DNA from: JBKECA01 sp047973435
GTDB taxonomy: Bacteria > Planctomycetota > Planctomycetia > Planctomycetales > Planctomycetaceae
Length of the DNA: 11,210 nt
Assembly (NCBI GenBank): GCA_047973435.1
Contig: JBKECA010000335.1
Coordinates: 1 to 11,210 of the forward strand
Direction: 5' to 3'
Shown here: piece by piece, positions 6,221 to 11,210 of the stretch
How the letters are laid out: the number at the start of each line of letters is the position of its first letter
Numbering within the stretch: position 1 is the stretch's first letter
Made by a program: the position numbers and the translations under genes
Notes under the pieces: generated by a model
Told to the model about the DNA's origin: nothing
The model's input: only the letters and a program-made list of their open reading frames with translations
Databases searched by the model: none

Positions 6221-7657
6221 TCATTTCGCCGGTGATTCCTCCTGAAATTGACTGGCGATGAAGAGCAGCCCGACCGGGGCGATCTGCAGCAGAAACCGAT
6301 GGGCCGAGCCACCGAGATGTTCTGCCACCGGGGTTGGTGCAAGCATGCCCGCCACAACCAGAGCGGCGAGCGCGCCGACGATGTCCGCCAGCAGGAACAG
6401 CTGTTCTCGTTGCAGCGTGCGGGAGGGGTAAATCAGAACGGCGACGAGCACACCCCACCATGTGAGACCCCAGGTCGACCACTCCTGAAACAGTCGCTGC
6501 GCCAGATGCGGAAGCGACCAGGACAAGGTGTCCCAACCTTGCTGCAGGCTGTCTGCTGTCAGTCTCGAGAAGTAAGTCATTTCGGTCGTGGTTGGAAGAC
6601 GATGACGATGCCAGAACCACACGACGCATGTCGCTGCGGGGAACAGCATTGCCCAGCCAAGAGGGAGGACTGTGTGTCGCCACGGCATTGGGGACGCATT
6701 CACTGTCTTGCGGCGAGAAATCAACTGGTAGTTCAGCAGCAGGCTGACGGCGGTGGCGTCGACCAGCAGGAACGCCAGTCCCTCGTCTTTGACGAACACC
6801 GCACAAGCGGCAGCCAGTCCTCCAATGATCCAGGGTCTGAGTGACTGTGACGATGGCCCGGATAGGCGGCGGGTTCGCAGGCCATCCCAGATGGCAAGGA
6901 CCGTCAGTCCGTGAAATGCTCCCAGGACGGCATCGGCCTGCGCGGAAAGAAACCCATACTCCCAGACTGTGAGTGATGGAATTGTGGCCAGCAGCAGACC
7001 CCAGAGCACGCCGCGGTCACGTCCCCACCGCCGCGACAGGACACCCGTGAACGACAGCCAGAGCCCTCCCGCCAGTAGTACGGGAATGAGTTTGCCCCAG
7101 CGGTCATCCGCATGGCCAAGCCAGCTGGTGATGTAACACTCCGCCAGCGGAAGCAGCAACGGATAGCGGGGATGGTACTGTGAGAAACGAGGATGCGTCA
7201 GAGCCTCGCTGTTGATGCTATTGTCCTCCCACAGGACGATCGCCTTAATGCCGAAGATGGCGCGCTCATCCCATAAGCGCTGCGGAGTGAGCAAAGCCTG
7301 GATCGTTAGTGAGACCCAAATTGCAGCCAATAACAGATAGACCAGCCGCGACCACGGCGTCGCTGGCGTGGCGATCGCCAATGCGTTTGATCTCGAACGG
7401 AAATGGACCGCGAACGCAGTCAGGCAGCCGAGCAGTCCAATGATCAGGCTGCCGCTACGAAGTGGCAGCCCCAGCAGACTCCACAAGAACAAGAACCCGC
7501 TTACCACACCCACCCCCAGCAGGATGGCCAGACCATGAAACTCGGCACGCTCTGGGAGGGGCTCGGTGGGGGTGCACTTGACGATCAGTCCGACCGTCGC
7601 AACCCCCGTCAGCCACAGCGACAAGACCGCGACAATGAGCCAGACGAAATCAATCAC
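6221..7657 (-). CDS. GT39-like polytopic membrane glycosyltransferase (ArnT/PMT superfamily, GT-C fold)
   Basis: A 478-residue, very hydrophobic protein with about ten to twelve membrane helices. Such enzymes move a sugar from a polyprenyl-phosphate donor onto lipid, protein or glycan on the outer face of the membrane. Supporting motifs are an acidic first-loop site, LWDERAIFGIKA with Asp130 and Glu131, and QYHPRYPLLLPL from about 160, matching the DE and YPLLLP-type motifs of the superfamily. A conserved-looking C-terminal segment, GGSAHRFLLQIAPVGLLFIA, also fits. The start is a GTG at 7657, supported by the immediately following membrane helix and by an 8-nt overlap with the upstream gene's stop; no ATG lies nearby in frame. 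Donor and acceptor cannot be predicted. There is no long periplasmic C-terminal domain, unlike some relatives; the upstream partner might supply it. Confidence 0.85.
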   Translation of the reverse strand: MIDFVWLIVAVLSLWLTGVATVGLIVKCTPTEPLPERAEFHGLAILLGVGVVSGFLFLWSLLGLPLRSGSLIIGLLGCLTAFAVHFRSRSNALAIATPATPWSRLVYLLLAAIWVSLTIQALLTPQRLWDERAIFGIKAIVLWEDNSINSEALTHPRFSQYHPRYPLLLPLAECYITSWLGHADDRWGKLIPVLLAGGLWLSFTGVLSRRWGRDRGVLWGLLLATIPSLTVWEYGFLSAQADAVLGAFHGLTVLAIWDGLRTRRLSGPSSQSLRPWIIGGLAAACAVFVKDEGLAFLLVDATAVSLLLNYQLISRRKTVNASPMPWRHTVLPLGWAMLFPAATCVVWFWHRHRLPTTTEMTYFSRLTADSLQQGWDTLSWSLPHLAQRLFQEWSTWGLTWWGVLVAVLIYPSRTLQREQLFLLADIVGALAALVVAGMLAPTPVAEHLGGSAHRFLLQIAPVGLLFIASQFQEESPAK

Positions 7658-8543
7658 GACGAGCCTCGATGGCGGACAGATCTCGGCGACGATTGACTGC
7701 GTCCGCCCAGGGCATCAGGTTGACCAGGTAAGGGGGCGTGCCGGTCTGCTGCTGTGACTGCCGCCAGAATCGCACCCAGGCGAGATCCTCTGCGAGTCGC
7801 GCTCGGTCGACATAGTTCGGTCCTTCGTAGTATTCGAGAACGTAGTCAGGCTGAATGGCCTCAATTTCGGACAGGGGGAGGTTGTCCCAGCGATAGGCTG
7901 CCAGTGGGCGCGACTGACCGGCCTGCGGAATGACGAATTCGGAATCGGGATGCACGACATGGAACAATTGGCGCGGCCGCAGGTAATACGAGAGGAAAAA
8001 GACGCTTTGATCGCTGCAGACGAGGATCTTGGCGTCCTCCGGTGTGGCCTGCTGCAGATAGCGGATGACCGCGCGGTTCTCGAAGCTCATGTTCGGCAAC
8101 ACTTGCGCGCCGGTGTTCAGTCGAAAGTACGCCCAGTCCCGACCACGATCCAGCAGACCATGAACCGCATGCCAGCTGAACAGACCAATCCACAACAGGC
8201 CGCCCGCGCGCAACAGCAGGGTTCGCCACCCGGCAAGATCAGTGTGACTTGCGGCGGGATCAATCGTGGTGGCGGATAACCAGCCGCGGAAGGCCGATCG
8301 GAGAAAGGCTTCGAGCGACGGTCCTTGGAGTATGCCGCACGCACCGGTGATCGCGAGCAGCGGCAGCAGAGTGCGTCCGGTCCAAACCAGAAACTCCGCC
8401 TGTCCGGCAGCTTCAAACTGGGCGTACGGATCGGGGCCCGCACGGCCGACGTTCTCGCCTTGAAAGAACTCGATCGGGAGCAGCCAGAGACCCGCCGTCG
8501 CCGCAAGCACTGCCAAGAGGCCCAGCACCATCACGAATCGCAT
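7650..8543 (-). CDS. Three-helix membrane protein with extracytoplasmic-like domain, coupled to the GT39-like gene
   Basis: I do not recognise a named family. With the ATG at 8543 it has 297 residues: helices at about 3-23, 53-73 and 110-130, then a soluble domain at about 140-297. That domain (FENRAVIRYLQQATPEDAKILVCSD, FFLSYYLRPRQLFHVV, PDYVLEYYEGPNY, WVRFWRQ) resembles the soluble tail of some GT39-type glycosyltransferases, where a residue-identification or substrate-positioning role is suspected. Its stop overlaps the glycosyltransferase GTG start by 8 nt, so the two are probably co-translated and may form a complex. The frame extends to a TTG at 8678, but that 45-residue stretch is arginine-rich and polar, and AGAGAGGG lies about 9 nt before the ATG at 8543. 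Function is inferred only from context. Confidence 0.7.
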   Translation of the reverse strand: MRFVMVLGLLAVLAATAGLWLLPIEFFQGENVGRAGPDPYAQFEAAGQAEFLVWTGRTLLPLLAITGACGILQGPSLEAFLRSAFRGWLSATTIDPAASHTDLAGWRTLLLRAGGLLWIGLFSWHAVHGLLDRGRDWAYFRLNTGAQVLPNMSFENRAVIRYLQQATPEDAKILVCSDQSVFFLSYYLRPRQLFHVVHPDSEFVIPQAGQSRPLAAYRWDNLPLSEIEAIQPDYVLEYYEGPNYVDRARLAEDLAWVRFWRQSQQQTGTPPYLVNLMPWADAVNRRRDLSAIEARRD

Positions 8544-8688
8544 GGCGACATACCCTCTCTGGCCTGATACTCGCCTGACGCTATTCGCCGATATTGGATC
8601 GTCCTGGAAATCGCGGCCGCGTCGTCTTGGGCGGTCCAGGCCACGTCCATTCGCTGCGTTACTGGGCGTCGCACGCAATGCCGTTTGT

Positions 8689-10653
8689 CTACTCTACGTC
8701 GGTTCGGAACGGCGCGGCGGGCAGTCCTTCGGCGTTGAACAGGTTGCCAATCGGGTTGTTCGCCCAGTTGTACCGCACGGCGGTCGGCATGGGGACGTCA
8801 GGGGATGACACTACGACGGTTTGGCCGGCGATCTCGGCCTTGGCGAAGACGAACTTCTTGTCCGCACCGGCGATGGCGAAGCCTTTCAATTCGTTCCCCT
8901 TGGCTTTCAGACCGGCGCCGACATGGTTGAACTTGAGCGTCGCCTTGCCGTCGGCCACGGTCATTTCGGTGAATTCCGGGCCGGCCGGCACAATGCCGCT
9001 GCGACCGTAGGAGATGGCCAGGGCCTGCAGTGCAAGTCGCTTACCGACATCCTGCTTGTTGCGGGGATGAATATCCGCCGCATCACCAATGTCGGTGATA
9101 ACGGCCAGTCCGACCTGGGGATCATTTTTGGCGGTGAGCGCCTGGGCCTCGCGGAGTTCAGCCCAGCCGGACTGGACGGGGTCTTTCTGTTGCTCCATGA
9201 AGTTGGCCAGTTGCACGACGTGGAACGAGAAGTCGGGTGCTGCGAATCGCGTCTTCCAGTCGTTGATGAGGGTGGGCAACAGCGTGCGATACTGCGCTGC
9301 TCGACCGGCATTCGACTCCCCCTGATACCAGATGGCTCCCTTGATGCCATAAGGGACGAGCGGAGCAATCATGCCGTTGTAGAGCACCATGACGACGTTG
9401 GGGTTGGTGCCGAGCTTCTGCGGTACGGGTGTCATGCTGGCGAGCGGGCTGCTGGCCTTGTACAGCCATTCGCCGTTGAGCGGAATGGTGACGTCATTCT
9501 CGACCCCCTCCTGCTTGGGGATAGTCAGCTTCATGGCTTCGGCGGGGCCGGTCAGGCCTCCTCCGCCTCCGGTGTCGAACACGCGAATGGCGACGACGTT
9601 CCTGCCGGCTTTGAGTTTGCCGGCGGCAATGTCGAAGCTGCGCGGGGCATTGAAGACCTCGAGCCCGCCGGCGCGTTCGCCATTCAGATACGTATCGTCG
9701 CGGTCGTCGATCGTACCGAGTTCCAGCTTGGCCGTCTTGCCAGCCAGCTCGGCGGGGACCTCGAAAGAGCGCCGGAACCAGACAAGGCCGTCAAAGTCCG
9801 CTAGTCCGGCGGACTCCCAGAGTGTGGGCAGGGCCATCTTTTGCCAGCCTTCTTCGGAGGCATCCGCGGCTGCCCAGTTCGCGCCATCCTTCATCCCCAA
9901 ATCGTTCGCCGCCCACCAGTCGGCCATTTGCTTGTTGAAGTCGTTACCAGACTTGGCGGCTTCGAACTGCTGCCGCGTGGTGTCAACGGCGGCTTTGAAG
10001 TCCTCCATCGTCTGCAGGGCTTCCGCGCTCGTCCAGGCTTCGGCAATGGTTCCGCCCCAGGAGGAGTGAATCAATCCAATGGGGTAGTCCAGCTGCTTGA
10101 ACAGTTCCTGGCCAAAGAAGTAACCGACCGCGGTAAAGTTCGGGATCGTCTCCGGCGTGCAGTTTTGCCACTGGGCATCGACGGTTTGCTGGGGATCACC
10201 GGAGATGCGCTTCGGCACGGTGAAGAGTCGAATCCGCGGATAGGCTGCGGCTTTGATCTCCTTCTCGGCATCGTTGGAGTTGGCAACGGTCCATTCCATG
10301 TTGGACTGGCCAGAGCAAATCCAGACGTCGCCGACGAGGACGTCTTTGATCGCCACGCGTTGCGGGCCTTCGATGTCCAGCACCCACGGGCCTCCCGTGA
10401 CCAGCGGCGGCAGGTTGGCCAGCCACTTGCCGTCGGCCGCGGCAGTGGCCTCGACGCTTTTGCCTTGAAAGGTGACCCGCACCTTTGCTCCCGGCTGGGT
10501 CCAGCCCCAGACCGGACACGCCATTCCCCGCTGCAGCACCGCGTGTTCGCTGAACAGCGGATGGACGAACGGGAGGTCCGCCGCACTCGAAGAGACCGTT
10601 AAAGTCAGCCAGCAGGCCGCCGACAGAATCAGATGGGACGTACGGGACAGCAT
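8689..10653 (-). CDS. Secreted sialate O-acetylesterase family protein (SGNH hydrolase)
   Basis: Predicted to remove acetyl (or other acyl) groups from sugars outside the cytoplasm. Family members act on sialic acids, xylan or other acetylated glycans, so the substrate is open. The 654-residue protein has a signal peptide of about 24-25 residues (HLILSAACWLTLTVSSSAA). The N-terminal beta region (PLFSEHAVLQRG, PVWGW) precedes block I, CSGQSNMEW with nucleophile Ser117. A beta-sandwich insert resembling the sugar-binding domain of GH2 enzymes covers about 270-378 (LVWFRRSFEVPAELAGK, DDRDDTYLNGERAGG). The catalytic domain resumes with WYQGESNAGRAAQYR (442-456) and ends with DIHPRNKQDVGKRLA, where His529 is the likely catalytic base. 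All key residues are present. The start is supported by AAGAGG six bases before the ATG and by the signal peptide. It is 145 bp upstream of the membrane-protein gene and may be cotranscribed. Confidence 0.93.
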   Translation of the reverse strand: MLSRTSHLILSAACWLTLTVSSSAADLPFVHPLFSEHAVLQRGMACPVWGWTQPGAKVRVTFQGKSVEATAAADGKWLANLPPLVTGGPWVLDIEGPQRVAIKDVLVGDVWICSGQSNMEWTVANSNDAEKEIKAAAYPRIRLFTVPKRISGDPQQTVDAQWQNCTPETIPNFTAVGYFFGQELFKQLDYPIGLIHSSWGGTIAEAWTSAEALQTMEDFKAAVDTTRQQFEAAKSGNDFNKQMADWWAANDLGMKDGANWAAADASEEGWQKMALPTLWESAGLADFDGLVWFRRSFEVPAELAGKTAKLELGTIDDRDDTYLNGERAGGLEVFNAPRSFDIAAGKLKAGRNVVAIRVFDTGGGGGLTGPAEAMKLTIPKQEGVENDVTIPLNGEWLYKASSPLASMTPVPQKLGTNPNVVMVLYNGMIAPLVPYGIKGAIWYQGESNAGRAAQYRTLLPTLINDWKTRFAAPDFSFHVVQLANFMEQQKDPVQSGWAELREAQALTAKNDPQVGLAVITDIGDAADIHPRNKQDVGKRLALQALAISYGRSGIVPAGPEFTEMTVADGKATLKFNHVGAGLKAKGNELKGFAIAGADKKFVFAKAEIAGQTVVVSSPDVPMPTAVRYNWANNPIGNLFNAEGLPAAPFRTDVE

Positions 10654-10659
10654 CGGGAG

Positions 10660-10665
10660 CCTCTT
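10660..10665 (-). promoter_or_regulatory. Ribosome binding site of the esterase gene
   Basis: On the minus strand AAGAGG lies six bases before the ATG at 10653. It is the best Shine-Dalgarno match in the window and fixes the esterase start, since most other genes here lack one. Confidence 0.6.
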
Positions 10666-10706
10666 AGCCAGGCAGGTCGTGGCGGTGGGACATCAACGTA
10701 GGTGGA

Positions 10707-10734
10707 AGTGTAAGCAACCAGCCGACGGTATCAA
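10707..10734 (-). promoter_or_regulatory. Candidate sigma70 promoter for the esterase gene
   Basis: On the minus strand TTGATA (10734-10729; five of six to the -35 consensus) and TACACT (10712-10707; four of six to the -10 consensus) are 16 bp apart. Transcription would begin near 10700, leaving about 47 nt of leader before the ATG. A copy of GACGGCCACGA (10743-10753) lies 8 bp upstream of the -35 box. Consensus prediction only. Confidence 0.4.
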
Positions 10735-10826
10735 ATCGACTCGACGGCCACGAGGGGGGGAGCGTCTTTTCATGCCTGGACAACACGGGCAGAGGGACCA
10801 GCCTCCCGGACACTCCGCCGCAAGAC

Positions 10827-10965
10827 TCAACCTGTGTCGAATAATGCGCCGCGGCGTCCGGGACGCTTTCCGCTGCGGATTGCCACAACAGGTTGAAAAA
10901 GACAGTCACTCGGACGGCCACGACGAGCGCATGTCACCCGTCGTGGCCAGGAATTTCAGCCTGTT
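10827..10965. repeat. Three copies of a 9-mer in alternating orientation plus nested hairpin
   Basis: TCAACCTGT (10827-10835), its exact reverse complement ACAGGTTGA (10888-10896), and TCAGCCTGT (10956-10964, one base different) lie 61 and 68 bases apart. The middle copy can pair with the left (9 bp perfect) or, extended to 10887-10898, with the right at 10954-10965 (12 pairs including one G-U on the + strand). Inside the second pairing is a perfect 10-bp stem, GGCCACGACG (10916-10925) with CGTCGTGGCC (10939-10948), around a 13-nt loop. Confidence 0.5.
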
Positions 10966-11210
10966 CGATCGGGATGTGCTACCGTGGCCGACGTATACCG
11001 CCCGCGGTCATCGATGATACGTTCTGCCTCGCGGGAGTTAAACGTCTGAGTCATCTCAGTCGATGCCGCGGGCACTATAACGAGTCGTAGCGACGGCATC
11101 AGGCTGCATCGACAACGAGATCGGGCCACGCATTTTTCTGGAGCGCCTGGCAGTTCAAACAGGGCGAAAGCCTTGCCAGCGGCGCTATCGTTTCTGGTCC
11201 AGGGGGGCTG

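Larger units (their letters stand above)
10654..11210. other. 557-bp gene-free region rich in repeated motifs and hairpins
   Basis: No frame here has recognisable protein similarity; the minus-strand frame ending at 10664 and the plus-strand frame to 11017 lack motifs. It holds the esterase promoter and RBS, three copies of TCA(A/G)CCTGT, five copies of GGCCACG, nested inverted repeats, a small CTGAG-TCAT-CTCAG hairpin (11046-11059), a GATGCCG/CGGCATC pair (11062-11068, 11094-11100) and, at the edge, an imperfect inverted repeat joining GCGCCTGGCA (11143-11152) with TGCCAGCGGCGC (11174-11185). Confidence 0.65.

Noticed and set aside
8612..8621. Perfect palindrome CGCGGCCGCG between the esterase and the membrane-protein gene
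   Set aside because: Short GC-only palindromes are expected by chance in GC-rich DNA; no flanking structure or T-run.
8544..8678. N-terminal extension of the three-helix membrane protein from a TTG
   Set aside because: The extension is polar and arginine-rich, whereas the ATG at 8543 has a purine-rich stretch before it and begins directly with a membrane helix.
8821..9804. 327-residue plus-strand frame inside the esterase gene
   Set aside because: Antisense to a gene with intact catalytic motifs; no motif of its own. The similar frames at 9389-10069 and 9841-10602 are rejected for the same reason.
9520..9846. Beta-sandwich part of the esterase as a separate or inserted foreign gene
   Set aside because: The frame is continuous, and such an insert between the GQSNM and QGESN blocks is common in this family.
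10664..10921. 85-residue minus-strand frame upstream of the esterase
   Set aside because: GTG start within the hairpin region, passes over the predicted promoter, and shows no recognisable domain.

Overview
The window looks like chromosomal sequence from a planctomycete, probably near the Planctomycetaceae. This is inferred from high GC content, mostly absent Shine-Dalgarno sequences, long antisense open frames, and the protein types present: a secreted SGNH-type sialate O-acetylesterase with an internal beta-sandwich, a GT39-like membrane glycosyltransferase, and a large membrane protein joining a VWA domain to an amidotransferase-like domain. No RNA genes, CRISPR arrays, complete mobile elements or phage genes were seen.

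Left part (1-2094, + strand): the possible tail of an unidentified gene overlaps the start of an RluA-family pseudouridine synthase by ATGA. Then comes a fumarylacetoacetate-hydrolase-fold enzyme that most resembles the 2-keto-3-deoxy-pentonate dehydratase branch. A 286-bp convergent intergenic region with several short inverted repeats follows.

Rest of the window (2381-10653, - strand, read right to left): a secreted sialate O-acetylesterase with a plausible sigma70 promoter and good RBS; a three-helix membrane protein whose stop overlaps by 8 nt the GTG start of a GT39-like polytopic glycosyltransferase; a 321-bp spacer with a candidate promoter, a hairpin, a tandem 8-mer and heptamer repeats; the 848-residue VWA/amidotransferase-like membrane protein; a doubtful small ORF; and a TrmH/RlmB-type 2'-O-ribose methyltransferase. 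The membrane protein and glycosyltransferase are very likely a translationally coupled pair. A role with the neighbouring esterase in cell-surface or extracellular glycans is only inference from proximity.

Right edge (10654-11210): no convincing gene, but it is rich in repeated motifs. One 9-mer occurs three times in orientations that allow two mutually exclusive hairpins, one 7-mer (GGCCACG) occurs five times, and a nested hairpin has perfect 10-bp inner arms. The most unusual signals are these non-coding structures and the regulatory spacer before the VWA gene. I see no clear undescribed multi-gene system; most genes are recognisable families.
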